Part shown: one piece after another, positions 1 to 13,100 of the stretch
How the letters are laid out: each line of letters starts with the position of its first letter
Position numbering within the stretch: position 1 is the stretch's first letter
Assembly: GCA_936440205.1 (NCBI GenBank)
Contig: OW387147.1
Location: 24,267,629-24,331,628, forward strand
Origin: Lepidonotus clava
Lineage: Eukaryota; Annelida; Polychaeta; Phyllodocida; Polynoidae
Direction of reading: 5' to 3'
Length of the DNA stretch: 64,000 nt
Made by a program: the position numbers and the translations under genes
The notes under the pieces: model-generated
What the model was told of the DNA's origin: nothing
Databases searched by the model: none
What the model saw: the letters and a program-made list of their open reading frames with translations, nothing else

Positions 1-352
1 TATATTTGCAAGCCTCACTGTCCTCAAATGAAGTTTGTTAGTCCCTTCTCAATAAAAAAAAAAATTTCATTTCACTGTAGGGTAGCTTTGTTTCATGTGA
101 ATTGCATGTTAATTGTCACTGTTTGGTATGATAGTTATATAGAGCTAGATGCTGAACTCAAAACACTTTTGATAAACTCTGGTAAGTTAAGTCAAGGCAT
201 CTCTCAGAGGCTTCACTGATACGGTATGTAGAGTATGACTTGTATGCTTCTGGGCTAGAGACCACCTACATCTATACTTAGAATCTACCTTCAATGTTGT
301 GTCTATAGTGAAAAAAAATGTCAAAAATTACAACTCCCCCCCCCCCCCCCCG

Positions 353-438
<86 letters not shown>

Positions 439-672
439 CAGAAAGGAAAAACACGAAATGAAAATTTTCATTGATAAATCCTAACAGAAGTTAACAACAA
501 AACAAATAATAATCTACTTACTTCTTATCCGTTGTCGTCCAATGTCACTTGAAATAAAAATTTAGAAAAATATTGAAAGGGCACAACTTGATATTCTGGT
601 ATTCTATGTCGGTGGTCCTTAGCCCCTTGCACCTATTGCATGGACTGAGTTGTGCGTGTTTCTGGTTTGCAG
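1..672 (+). other. Intron upstream of Ral terminal exon A
   Basis: This AT-rich stretch precedes the first Ral terminal exon and ends in a usable acceptor (pyrimidine-rich run then GCAG at 669-672). I see no coding signal in it apart from the acceptor and a C/CA microsatellite. The earlier exons of the Ral gene (P-loop, switches, most of the G domain) must lie to the left of the window. Confidence 0.6.
336..436. repeat. Poly-C plus (CA)n microsatellite
   Basis: About 16 C residues are followed by an imperfect run of CA dinucleotides (about 40 units). It is a simple repeat in an intron and length-unstable by nature. The short reading frame across it (Pro and His-Thr runs) is an artefact. Confidence 0.95.
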
Positions 673-804
673 GTGTTTTTTGACCTCATGCGCCAAATTC
701 GGTCCAAGAAGTCGACGGCGCCCCCTACCAGCAACAGCAAGAAACCTGGCAGCCATGCCCCAGGCAAAGAAAAGCGGGGCAAGAAAAAGTGTACAATCTT
801 ATAG
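673..804 (+). CDS. Ral small GTPase, alternative terminal coding exon A
   Basis: After the acceptor at 669-672 a phase-0 exon reads VFFDLMRQIRSKK, then a Ser/Pro/Lys-rich stretch and KKKCTIL followed by TAG at 802-804 (43 residues). VFFDLMR-IR is the signature of the last G-domain helix of Ral proteins (human RalA has VFFDLMREIR), different from Ras (AFYTLVREIR). The end is a hypervariable polybasic tail and a CAAX box; a terminal Leu predicts geranylgeranylation. Ral acts at the plasma membrane and on exocyst, RalBP1 and trafficking pathways. A second version of this exon lies 5 kb downstream. This version has a longer, less basic linker with APPTSNS and PGSHAPG. Family assignment is firm; whether the gene corresponds to vertebrate RalA or RalB cannot be said from the tail. 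Confidence 0.88.
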   Translation: MFFDLMRQIRSKKSTAPPTSNSKKPGSHAPGKEKRGKKKCTIL

Positions 805-2283
805 ACTCTTTTAGTTTCTTATCAAAGCTCAAAAGCGTGTAGGCAGTGCTGTTCGATTTTGAGTACAACGGGATATCTGTACATTGTCAAAAAATATTAT
901 ATTACTATGCAAAAAGGAAAAAAAAACGAAAAAGGATAAAAAAAAAATGTGAAAGAAGAAATCTGTTGATGGTGCCTCCTAGCAGTGTACGCACAGCAGT
1001 TTTTAATTTAGAAACCAAGCCAAGGGTTTGGAGATTGTTTTAGTGTGTTATGTCATGTGCTACATGGAACTGTTGTCACACCTACAATATCCTTAAAATC
1101 CACATGTGGTGTTTACAAAAAGTAGGAAAATGTACCACTGTTTCTCCAAAACTGGAAATTAAAAAGGAAAAAAGAGATAATATTTATTGAATTGTAAAGA
1201 GATAAATTTCTGCGGCGACGTTGATATTGGCTTACAAGTAGAAAGCAAAAAGGAAATATTTATTGATTTTAGGTGGATAAAGGTGTGTTGATTAAACGGT
1301 AGCATTCTTGGAGAGAAATGAAGATATTTAGTTTTTTGTTTCCAACGTTGGATATATAATGGTTGAACCAAGATCACAAAGTCACAATGGTTATACAACG
1401 TTTTAGTATTGAAAACCGAAAAATTTGGGTTTCACCATTAATTATTTACGTGTATATCAAAATGTTTATTGGTAAACCAATAAGAAGAGGAGAAAAAAAG
1501 TTATGTTCATAAAGTGATCATGGTAAATCCATTTGACAAGGAATTCTTTACGTTGACTATTGACTATGATTTATTAAAAAAAACAATACCATCCAGTATT
1601 TTTGCACCATAAGCGTTAAAAAAAACAAGGAAATGAAAAAGTTAATTTCTGATTTGTTTTGACTTAAATTTTGAATAAAAGGTGTACGTAGTTACTAATC
1701 TTTGTTCCGAGAAAAAGTAGATGATTGATTTTGACGTCTATTCATAGTGCCAATGAGTCTCCGAGCTAAGGTATAAATATGTATCACTAGGAACCTTAGA
1801 ATTATCTCATTTTGTTCTGTATATTTCCTTATCTGATTAGTATTGGTGATCCCAAATGAAAAACAAATTGTAAAAGATATGTTGATGTATGACGCATTTC
1901 TGCCTTTCTGTGCAATACGTGAATTGTCATTTTCACATGTAAAATATTACACATAAGAAATACACGGATTGCCTATGGATTATAGAAATTAAATAAGGCC
2001 AACTTTTGTTCAAAATAAACAACCATCACAGACTAATGCATGTTAAGATTACGTCAATCATCATGACTTGTAACTTTTCTTTTAATTAGTAAATTTTACA
2101 ATGGTTTTAGGAATAGTGTGAAATATATCCATCCTAATTTTCAAATTGAACACTATATATTTTGTGGCTGTAGTGTTCTCGCTTTCTGCAGCGTGTAGCC
2201 ACCATCGTTTATCACCATTAAAATGGCAATTAACGTTGGGTTATCTCAGAAGCACTGTAAATTACAAGATTTTGAAGTAACCT

Positions 2284-2502
2284 GGGTCTATATTTTCGTA
2301 ACTGATTAGGCTAATCAGGGAAATTTTGATTAGGATCTCAAGATCAACAATTTTGTATTTTACTAAATATAAAGATGTCATTGCAAAATAGTCTCAAGAA
2401 TGGATTATTAGTTATATAATTTATGATAAATGGAATTTTTAATCATGAGACACTAATCAAAATTTCCCTGATTAGACTAATTAGTTACAAAGATATGGGC
2501 CC
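2284..2502. mobile_element. Palindromic MITE, copy 1
   Basis: Its ends are inverted copies of a motif like GGGCC(T)ATATTTTCGTAAC followed by TGATTAGGCTAATCAGG and AATTTTGATTAG. The two arms pair across a middle of about 90 bp. The element is about 219 bp and has no coding capacity. Five further copies lie in this window. No clear target-site duplication was seen. Confidence 0.8.
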
Positions 2503-2826
2503 GGTTCTAATAATGTCTTGGTTATACTAGGCTCAAGTAGTTGAATTACTGAGATAAAGGTCATTACGTATTTGATGTAATACAAGACATGACTGAAGCA
2601 CAGTACGTTGCCAACTAAAAATGATATTTACATGCATCGGGCTATGATATAATATAAGTTATATATAAGACCCTGTGGTGGGAATGCCGCAGAGGACCTT
2701 GTCTTGCTTATACCAAATAAAACCATTGGTGTAGAATAAGGGTAATGCACTTTCCTCTACCCTAAAGTTTCCTTCCAGCCTTTCTGTGTTGCTCATAAGT
2801 TGCTCACTGCTCCTTTTGCCGAGCTG

Positions 2827-3048
2827 AGGCCATGTTTTCTTAACTGATCAGATTAATCAGGTATTTTATAATTAGTGTCTCAATATTAGTGATTCTATTT
2901 GTCAGAAAAAATAGTGACGTCATTACAAATTAATCCCAAAGAGGGATCATTAGATGTAAGTACTTTTTGTGACAGACAGAATCACTGACTGTGAGTCACT
3001 TATCATAAAATGCCTGATTATTCTAATCAGTTACGAAAGTTAGAGGCC
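2827..3048. mobile_element. Palindromic MITE, copy 2
   Basis: This is a more diverged copy of the element at 2284. The left end has AGGCCATGTTTTCTTAACTG and the right end has CAGTTACGAAAGTTAGAGGCC. The inner arms contain GATTAATCAGG and CCTGATTATTCTAATC. The centre has the ATTAGTG/CACTGA and GACGTCATTACAAA motifs also seen in sister copies. Confidence 0.72.
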
Positions 3049-3394
3049 AGCTCTCTTTGCATGCATGCATCTATAAATGTGGTCTGACACACTGATTATT
3101 TGTATATTGGATAGCTGTACTCCGATTATGTATTACCCTGCTTGTTTCTGTTTTTCTCTGTTTATTTTTTTTCCGTTATTAATTATTTTTATGCACTGTG
3201 AGCTACAAGCAGAACTGGCCGTGAATTCCAAACCTATAGCTGTTATATGAACTTGAGGGAATCTTTTTTTTAAATCTATTTTAGTGAGACACTACCATTG
3301 TGGGATAAATCCCCTCCCAACTCCTTAGTCATTTTCCATTTAGTTGCAGAACATGCCGTGTAGCATTCTATAGATTGTATATATGATAAATAAA

Positions 3395-5878
3395 CATTTT
3401 CTCCAGTAATCTGTATTCATTTTCTGTATTCTGGATTCAATTGAAGTTTTATATACCTTCTTTGTTACAGAACAGATTTATAACTAAAAGCAAGAAATGC
3501 GTTACGCTTTGTTGATACCAAATTGAATATATTAGTTATCATGTTTTGCCGGGGCACTTTTTTGGTATAAATGTTATTCTTGATTGCAATGCTTTTGGAG
3601 AGTTGAAGCTAAATAGATTTTGATTTCTTTGGTACATTTAAAGAAGAGTAATATTTTTGGTGAAACAGATTTAGTGACACAGTCCATGCGCAGGAATTAG
3701 GTCATTCAAAACCAGACCTGTATGCAAAAATCTGTACCTTCTATTACAATTTTCAAAAGTTAGATCGCCAAGACGTTTTAAACATTTATTATCGAAATTT
3801 CAGTCAGTATTAATTTAGGAAAATAATATTAAACAGTTGTGAAGTACATACTGATAGTACATAAAAACGTTTCTTTAAGCATTATCATTCATATATTAAG
3901 TTTAATTTAACACTTTTTGTTTGATCAATACCTTAAAATCTAATGTTTCTACTCATTCCTATCTTCTTTATAGTTTTCCTTTTCTTTTTTACAATAAGTC
4001 ACATTTTTCTTCTAATGCAGGACACGAATTCCGCTTGGGTACGGACAGACAAGGTACTTAGACTCAGTATTGTGCCAAGTCTTTTAAGAGTGGATCAAAA
4101 GAATGAAGTGTGTAGGGTCGAGTGTCCAACTAGAACCTAGCTCAATGTTTAGTCCCAAGTTTTTCATTTAATTTTCAACAGTAAAACCAAGAATTTCTGT
4201 CTGCAATAAAGGGCATATGAAAATGTTACCTAGATATTATTTCCGAAAGAATAGTCTGGAGTAAAAGAAAGGATTTCATATGGGAAGATTGTAGTAAGCA
4301 ATTCTTACTGGTTTCTTAGAATGCTTCTTGACGTTTAGTCAATTACTGTGAAACTTACTTTTCAGTTATTGCTAATGTTATTTATATGTTCGTGTTGCTA
4401 TGCTAGTTTAAATAGAAAGATTCATATATATGCTGAAGTATCTTTCTCCTTTCTTGTTCTTGGTTCGTTGAATTCTTCAGTTAAATGACTATTCTGTTTC
4501 AATTTAATTTGTATTCTTTTAGGGTACAGATTATTCTGAATAACAAACTATTACCTGTTGTTTTTTTCATTCTCCTTTACGAACAAAATATTGGTCAGCT
4601 ACACGAACATTCTTTTGTTATATAATTATATGATTTTGCAGTGACAGTGAATAAATACAGATGCACACTATGTGAAAATAATACCTCACATCTTTAGAGA
4701 CAACCTCGTGAAAGAAAGAAAATTAGACCAGGTCAATAAAATCAACTATTTTACTTACTCTGGCATTCTCAGAACATTTAGCTACTTTGTGCAGGAAAAA
4801 AGTGCTCAATTTAAAGTAACCAAAGCCTATAATTTGATAAATTCTCAGTCTCGGCTTATTGCCAATTGTCAGTGGTCAGTCATTCCATCTCTAAAAAATG
4901 AGATACTTTATTGGTATAGATATTCACAAGTCACTAATTGTTGAACACTGATTAGTGACAGTAACCTATTCAGTAGTTATTCAAGTATATTGCTGTCTCA
5001 ATAACAAAACAATATTCTTGATTTCCGTGCTTAAAAGGACAACGGCTTAACAACAAAAGTACAATTTAAAAATTCTCATTTCGTCAAAAAATAGATAAAG
5101 AAACAAACTACAGGAAGTTTCAATTGTCCGAAACCGAATAATAACTAAATTGTGTTGCAATTGATTTATATAGACAATATATTTAATTTTTACCTAGGGT
5201 GCTTTTCCAGTTAGTTCCTTGGTGAAATGAGGTAAACCTGAACCAAATATACCACAATATATCAAATGCCAGAGCCATGACTCATTTTTAGTTTTACATC
5301 TTTTCCTCACCCTCAAATTTCAGGATCTTCTAAAACGGTTGTCATTATAACATTGTGTATTTGGAAAGAAGAGTAACAGCTCTATGATTTAAATCCACAA
5401 CTGCAAAATGTTGTAATTGACTATCTGACTGGTATAGGACAGGAATATTGTTTTACCCTTCATTTGCAGTTTATATATATTTGTTCATCTGAATACGATA
5501 AAAACGTCAATCCTACTAACGTCTAAAGCATGGGGCTTTATACTTTAGAAATTGTTAAGAGCAATTGATTGCATTCAGAATTTACCCTCCATGTTTTGAT
5601 TTTGTCTTTCTCATGTATATAGGCCTATTTCTCATCATGCTGTCTTTTGAATGACAAGTTTTGTAGTATTAGAATTAGCACGTTTTGACAGCACAGGTAT
5701 TGGACTGTCATTTGCAACCAAAACAGGACATCATGAGCTATTTTGTTCCGTTTATCAACCATAGGGATTAAATGCTGTAGTATTTTACCCATGAAAATAA
5801 TAAGCATTGAGATCCATGCGTTTCTATAATGCTAAAAATAAGCTAATCCTCAAAAATCGATGTTGACTCTCGTTACAG
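3395..5878 (+). other. Non-coding stretch between the two Ral terminal exons
   Basis: It is AT-rich and holds no confident gene. It contains a possible 33-nt cassette exon at 4021-4053, listed separately, and a 90-codon open frame near 4672-4944 that looks random in composition. For transcripts ending in exon B this is intron, ending with the acceptor TTACAG at 5873-5878. Confidence 0.5.
4021..4053 (+). CDS. Possible 33-nt cassette exon of Ral (doubtful)
   Basis: A strong pyrimidine tract and TGCAG end at 4020, and a fair donor (AAG|GTACTT) follows at 4054. The 33 nt between are open in phase 0 and would encode DTNSAWVRTDK. Both Ral terminal exons start in phase 0, and Ral proteins carry DK just before VFFDL, so an in-frame insertion here would be tolerated. 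It may equally be chance, since short acceptor-donor pairs are common in AT-rich DNA. Confidence 0.18.
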
Positions 5879-5992
5879 GTATTTTTTGACCTTATGCGAG
5901 ACATTCGGTCGCGGAAGGTTGAAGCCAGTAAACAGACAAATGGAAAAGGCAAGAAGAAAAAAGACAAGAAGAAGAAGTGTACCATTTTGTAA
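5879..5992 (+). CDS. Ral small GTPase, alternative terminal coding exon B
   Basis: Acceptor CGTTACAG is followed in phase 0 by VFFDLMRDIRSRKVEAS, a short linker, then a run of about 12 nearly continuous Lys residues, and CTIL with TAA at 5990-5992 (37 residues). It matches exon A in start point, phase, first ten residues and CAAX box, so the two are a tandem duplication used as mutually exclusive 3' exons. Its linker (KQTNGKGKKKK) is closer to vertebrate RalA (ENKDKNGKK) than exon A is, and its tail is much more basic. That predicts stronger electrostatic membrane binding for this isoform. The two CTIL boxes imply the same lipid. Transcript evidence is not available here. Confidence 0.88.
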   Translation, partial: VFFDLMRDIRSRKVEASKQTNGKGKKKKDKKKKCTIL

Positions 5993-6913
5993 AAGATAAA
6001 ACATGCTATTTTAGTGTAGATTAGGTTTAAATACAATAGAACCACCTCCAAGCTGGCAAGGCGGAGAAACTCGGTGATGGTATATGCACGTCTCCCGTTC
6101 AAAAAAGGTGTAATGGAATTAAAATGAATAGTTCTTTAACTATCGGCGGAACCCGTTTTTAATGGAGTTAGCTATTGAGATTTATCTGTAAGCTGATTCA
6201 GATTGGTAATATTGAAAACGACCTGAAATATCCGCTTTCTTAATATTTAGTTTTGATATAAAGCTACTTCGAGTTTCGATTATATTTTCATTGTGGACTA
6301 TTCGTGATCTGATAGTAGTGAAATTGTGTCTCAGTCTATGATAGACAATGTATATATAGTAACCATCAACTAATGGTAGATTGGGAGCATGCAATCAAAT
6401 GTAATGAGAAACTAGCATCTTCATCCGTTCTTAAAGGCAACTGTGGTTTCAGTAGGGTACTCTTCTTAACGTCTAAGTTTTATATGGTTACAAAAAGCTC
6501 CAAGACTATCTATCAGTTAAGTAAAATTCCATTGTAAGGTGCCCATTTGGTATTATCCCTATATAATTAATTGATTATAGTCTAACCTTCAAACTGGACT
6601 CTTATGAAACGTAAATGTTCAGTAAAGCTGTAAAGGTACAGTGCTGGGTTATATAATTGTATAAAGGTTTTGTAGTTCAGTCATGATATTCATAGCATTG
6701 CAAGACCATAATTTCAGCTAGGGACCCATGCAGAGTTGGTAGTAAATGCTCTGAAATAAGTGACATTTGAAGGATATTTTACGTGTTGATACAATAGAAC
6801 TGATCGAGGAGCCCAATTTATTGAGGCTCCTTTAAGTGGCTAACTTCACCTTTACAGTATTCAATGTCCAAGGTTATTCCTGAAAGAGATGTAAACGTAT
6901 TTCTTTACAACCA

Positions 6914-7156
6914 GGGGCCATATCTTTGTATGAGTTTTCTGTAATTAGGCTAATAAGGTGAAATTTGATTAAGTGGCACATTCATATTTATTGTGTTTGT
7001 AAATCAAAGTAACTATGTTTAACAATACTTTTTCAATGTTATTTTCAAATGCCATCACTATTTTTGGTGACGAGACAGAATCAGGTATTATGAGACACTA
7101 ATCAAATTTCACCTAATTAGCCTAATCACTAAAATTAGTTACGAAGATATGGGCCC
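6914..7156. mobile_element. Palindromic MITE, copy 3
   Basis: The left end reads GGGGCCATATCTTTGTA then TAATTAGGCTAATAAGGTG and AAATTTGATTA. The right arm has the inverse (AATCAAATTTCACCTAATTAGCC, then GTTACGAAGATATGGGCCC). At 243 bp it is slightly longer than its sisters because the right arm repeats the TCACTAAAATTAGT part. Confidence 0.78.
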
Positions 7157-10100
7157 AGCTGTCTAGTCTCAGTATAAACATCTGTCATTGTGATCTACAA
7201 TTGTATTTAGGTCGCTGATGTATTTTAATCATTTAATCAAGTTATCGTCAAACATGCTGACTCCTACTAAAGAATAGAATGGTTTGTTTGCTACTGAGAA
7301 AAGTGGATGCGACGCTGATGCAGTCAATGATAGACAATATTACGTATATTTCTAACAAGTGGTGTAAAATATCTAAACATGAACCTCATAAAACGCCCTG
7401 TGGTTAGACCTTTCTCATTAAAAGTTGAATGGAGTAAAACTGTTTAGATTAAGAGGGTTTTTGAGATACTGATGTGAAAATAACATATATGGATAGGACC
7501 ACAATTTCAACAAAATTCAAAATAATGTGTCTACTGTACTGTACAAAGCATACTTTTTAAGTGAAAGTTAGAATTTTTCTTGGGGTACTTTTCTAATTGC
7601 ACAGGTATCAGACTGTAGATGTAATGGTATGCTGATTGTTACAGGAATGTGAATGTATGATAATCTCCGCCGATCCCACCAGAGGGCATTACGTTTAGGA
7701 TACCATTATAAAGTTGCCATCAAGCTTTAATTCTATAGGACCGTTTTATGTACAGCCAGATACTATCACAGGTTGTGTAAGAAATGTCAGACTGGCCGTC
7801 ATTTTCTGCTGGGAAAGCCAATATAGGCCCTATTCATAATCAGATTTATTTTACAGAAAGCATTAAACTGCTTTATCTTATTCGAACTATTGTGTAAGGA
7901 GAACCTTTATTTCAAGGAAAATGTGCCAACTGGAGAAAAGCACAAACGACTAAACTGTGTTAGGTAATATTTCTTTTGAATTTAAGTTTCTTATACTTTA
8001 AAGTTTCCAGCTATATATGAATATCAGGTCTTCTTTTAAGTACAGTCATTCTTTTTAGCACAATTACTTCACAAAATGAATTAAATGAGGCTGAATACAT
8101 GGGGTTTTTTTCTTGAAAAACTACTGTTTTTCAGTAAATTCAGCTTTTTCTAACTAGAACACCCTTTTGATAGGTGGTTTTGGTCAATAACTTCATTACA
8201 AACAAACAACAGTTCACAGAAGGCTACATTGAATGAAATGGTAGTTTAGCGTAAAATATCAATATTTATTATAATTAATATTCGCCAGTTATAGACCCAA
8301 TTTTTCAAATTCTTTCTTTCAAATCTAATACTCAATAGAATGTCTCAAATTGACATACTTCTTAGTAACCAGGGAGCTATGTCTACAAAATTGAAATATC
8401 AAAAATTCGCACCAGGCCTGTGCCTGCGCATACTTTAAGAAAAATTCATGTTTGATCTTGTGGCTTCGTGTGTCATTGGAATATTTCCAATGCATTGCAA
8501 TACAGCTTACCTAGGCTTACATTTACGTGGAATATTAGTATTTAGATAATGTTTTGGTACCTTATACGGTTATACAAAATTGTATTATAAACCTTTGGTA
8601 AGTTTCAATGAGGTAAAACCTATCACTCTCTTAATATGGTCCTACTAAGAAATTAAGTTGATGTGTTAAAAGCTTGCCTCTTCTCAATTCCATTCCTCCA
8701 TCCTTGGATAACACCGTAGAACTGTCAGTTAAAGTATGAGCCTATGTCGATTATCCACTGTTCAATAAACTTTGGAAATATATTTTATCGAAAACAAAAA
8801 TCTAAAAAGAAGAATATTAGTCCCAAAAAATCATTGTGTCGCCTCATCAAGAAGTAAGATTGGATTGTAACATAGATATCTCATGTGCTTAGTTACTTGG
8901 ATGCCAACAGGCTGAATTGCTAAAATCCATTTTGTGTGGAAGCATTAGTAAGATGTCGATGTAGTTTTCAGTTTGATAGGTATAATGTACTTCCATATTT
9001 ACATCATCTGTACAATAGTGTTGAATGATCAGTTACGGCGTTTTACTCTATTTATCACCAATTTTCCTCCAAAGTACAAATAAAGATGTATTATGTCAGT
9101 GACGAATTTCCACAATAACAACATGATGAGGTAAAATATAATATAGCTAGGATAAGTCATAAGTTAAAGTCGACAGAGATTTGTAAGACATCGAACATAA
9201 TATTGCCGAAAACTATACAATTGGCGTTCCACAGGGTTTCACGTAAACCTATACCTATCCCTTTGAATATGTAGGATAAACTAGTATGACCTCCAATGAT
9301 GGTGATGGGACAGAAAACCTAACAATACAACTAAATACTGTTACAAAAATGACACCAACATGCTGGTGAGCTAGGTGTTCCAACAATGCCAATGGTATAT
9401 CATATAGACAGTTGATTATAATAATTATAGTAACTCATGTACAAAGTTCTTAGTTTTCTTTTCAGAAAACCTGATCAAGGGTTTTTGTCAGATAGATCAT
9501 GGAGATGTGTATTTCCGTGAGGGAGTACCGACGCTGGTATTGAGGAGTATTTTTCGTATAACTTTAGCAGTCGGAGAGGAATGAATGCTTGTATCCATAT
9601 GTGCGTGATTTTATGTGCGAATCGGGGCAAAGACTGATTTGCGTCTTCTTTGCTACGTCTTTGATACAAATAATAGGGATTTATATTTGTTGCCTGGTGT
9701 TTTTGATGCGAGGATTCTCTGTAAAATAAACGTCCTTCTACTTGATGAGGTAAAGCTGTTGCCTGTTGTCTTGCCCTCAGTTTTAGAGAAGTCAGGTCAA
9801 ATGTGCATTAAACTTCATCAACGAGGTATCAAGGACCTTTTTGGGTCGTTCAGTCCAGTTTGATGATCATCGATATATCTTTTTTTTAATAATTACTTAG
9901 CACCACTGCATACTGAAACCTTTCTTAGGCAATATAAAGTTAAAGATAATTTATGTAAAGATATCTTTTCTATGAGGAGGTGAAGTAAGTTTCAGGGTAA
10001 GAAGTCATCCTGAAAATGGCCACCCAAAAAGGTCCCGAGATCCTCATTGTATTATTAACAACCTCAGATGAATTGACCCTGAAAGGCTACAGGAGGGTAG

Positions 10101-13100
10101 TTACAGTCACACAGAACCCAAATAAAAACCATTAGAAATCCTTGTCAAGTATATCAATTATACAAGTCAAATGGTTTATGTGAATTGTTTTAGGTGTGTA
10201 GAAACAAACACTGCCTCAAAATATTGTAGATCAAAGATTTGATGTGACCTAATTCACACTTTAGGCCATTTTAGACACACTGACAGGCTCATTAGATTTA
10301 TTTAGGCTTACTGATATTGGTAAAGTGACAACAAAAAGGGTGTTGAAAAATTACGTGGACCTGTCTGCTTTATGTGAAGAAATGGTTTATTTTAGTCTTT
10401 CTAGAAATCTGGCAAAATATGATGCTAGATTTTGGCAGGATATCATACAAATTCTAACCATTAAATGTAAAAGGCAATGTGCAAGGTATTGCCTTATATA
10501 TGGTCGTAAAAACGTTGCCTTGACAACGACTCCAGACCAGTTGTGCTACTAAAATTCTACTACTGTTTAAAACGTCTTTCATTTTGTATAGGGTACCCAC
10601 CTATAAAACTCATCACAGTGTATGTCCATATGATTGTAATTCTGTAGATGTGTTAGGAAAAAGGTGAAGCGAGTTACCTAGAACTCTGGCATGCTTGTAC
10701 AGGAGAGTGTTGGTGATTTTAGTATTAGCCTTACTCATGATGTATATCAAACCACTTCATTACTGCGCCAAGCAAATGTACGCTCTTCATTTCAGAGTTG
10801 CAGCCTTTGCAAATAAACACACCACTGTATTTCGTAAAGAGGCAGTTTGGTTATTTCTTTCTAGTGTAGTTACATCTATTTTCAAATCTTTCTATTGAAG
10901 TCATAACTCACAGGAAGGTATTTTCAAGTATTATTGCCTGGCTTATATACTACTAATCATGGTTTTTATTCTGTTAATATTATTTTAATGAACCACAAAA
11001 ATCAGTTCAAAGGTATTCTTTGCTACGTCACTCTACCTCTTTCATGCTATTACAAAAGATAGCAGGGTTTCGAAAAGTGCTTTCTAGTTTATTTTTAGTA
11101 TTCTGTTTGATACACATAAAAATGTTAGAGTACAAAATTTCGATCTCAACAGGTACAGTCAAGTAGGGACCAAATCCTATGTAGTCAACTGTTGAAGAAT
11201 AAACAGCCACTGACTGGTGTAAGGAAAACATCTGAGGGACGTGAAGTACATTAGAAACCAATAGTAGCAAAAGTAATCTATGAGTATGAGGGTGTCTCAT
11301 AGTTATACTATTTTAGAACAAGGCGTTCCAAAACCGACAATTTTGATCCAAACGATTAAACATGAATGAGTCGATAACGCAAAGATGCTTATAAATAAGG
11401 ATTTATTCACTTAGTAACTCATTATACCATTACAAATATGCAATAATTTATGCAGAGAAGGAGCCACAGCTATTGACAACAAAACAGAAAGGAATTTCAT
11501 CAGCTGATTTCATTTATCCAATCACTTTCTTAAAAACTCATTAAATAATATGATTTAAATAACTACATTGTACTTCTTGTAGCTTTATTATAACTTGGTT
11601 GCATACATTAGCTGCTTATCTCTGGATAACCCCATGTAATTGAGGAAGATGATACAATAACCGTAGATGTGTTAAATACTTATTGATCTATTGTAGAACG
11701 TATTCTGATGCATAATGGCATTAAGACTAGTACAATATCTTTCTTTTAATCGATAAATACCGCTTCTTGGCCATATGGATGTAAACAACATTGAGATGAT
11801 GTGCAGATGACGTCACATCTCCAAAATTGGGTTGGTTGCCATATCGGTGATTAATTTATAGTCTTCATTATTCACAAGTTTGAATAATAATAAAAAACCT
11901 AATATTTATACCACAGTTACTTCGAAAAGCATCCCTGGATAATAATCAACAATCACTATTACTTAGAATTAATAAAAATTGGATCTATGCAATAACCACG
12001 TGGCCATGATGGTGATTACCAACATTTACCACATGGTGATTACCAAAAAGTGATCACGTGACAACGTCTGCACAAGGTCTACAAGGCCATTCACAAATTG
12101 TTAAGGACTAGACAGGAGGATTTTATGTATTGGGTGTCATTCTCCCTTTGTTATTCTGTATTTCATATTCGTTTTATAGTAGACATAAGGTGATTCATTA
12201 AAAGAATACATACATTAAAACACGAGTTTTTAAACATCTGAATATACTGAGCATTAGAATATTTTCATAAGTCTCAAGTGTTATCTGTCAATATATTTGG
12301 TTTTGAATTACTATGCACAAGGCTCTAATAGTATGAAAACTCGATATTAAAATAATCAGTAGTTATCCAGGCAAAAAATGTTATATTGGGTAATGTGCGT
12401 ACACTGTAAGCAGTTTTACCAATATCTTCATGTACAGACATATCATTTTTGTTTTTTAAACAACAAATGAAGACGTATTTACACAATTTCAAATTCATTC
12501 TTGCAACCAAAGAAAAATACCTTATTAATATGTCAGATCTAGAATTAACTTAGGTGATGCTAAAAATTTCATCAGCCAGAGAGAAATAGCCGCGTTCATT
12601 CTAACGATACAAACATGTATGCTATTTGAATATTGTATGTGTATATTCCTTTTATTCACTACATGTATGTATGAAAATACATTTCCATGAAAAGCAGCAG
12701 GTATAGTTCTCATATCTTCTATAGACGTATTTGTCCTTTAATTCATAAATATAATTGGAATTATTTTTATCTTCTAGATTGAGCAGACTATGCAAATCTC
12801 ACAACCCATCATTCCCTAAGATTTCAGCCATTCTGCTGACTGTCGTCGACACTCATAGAAATATTCAAATTCATAAAAATTATCAAATGTTAATTGTTTG
12901 GAGGTATCCGGACAACTTAGACAACCACTGAATCAGTCAGGGCAGCCGAAGTATTACGTCCGATTGCCAAACAACCTCGTTTATTTTTAAAAATTTACCC
13001 ACGTGTTAACATTAATTCTATGGTATTTATTGAAGATAGATCATTCATAATACTGAAAAGTCTGTCGCAGAGAGTCATCTTTTTTTGCCAATTGCAATAG

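Larger units (their letters stand above)
805..3394 (+). other. Probable 3' UTR of the Ral exon A transcript
   Basis: No open frame of note follows the TAG of exon A. AATAAA signals occur near 1675 and at 3389-3394, either of which could end the transcript. Two copies of a palindromic MITE lie inside. The extent of the UTR is inferred; the same DNA would be intron for the exon B transcript. Confidence 0.4.

Noticed and set aside
4672-4944. 90-codon frame between the Ral exons
   Set aside because: Random composition, no splice signals in agreement, no family.
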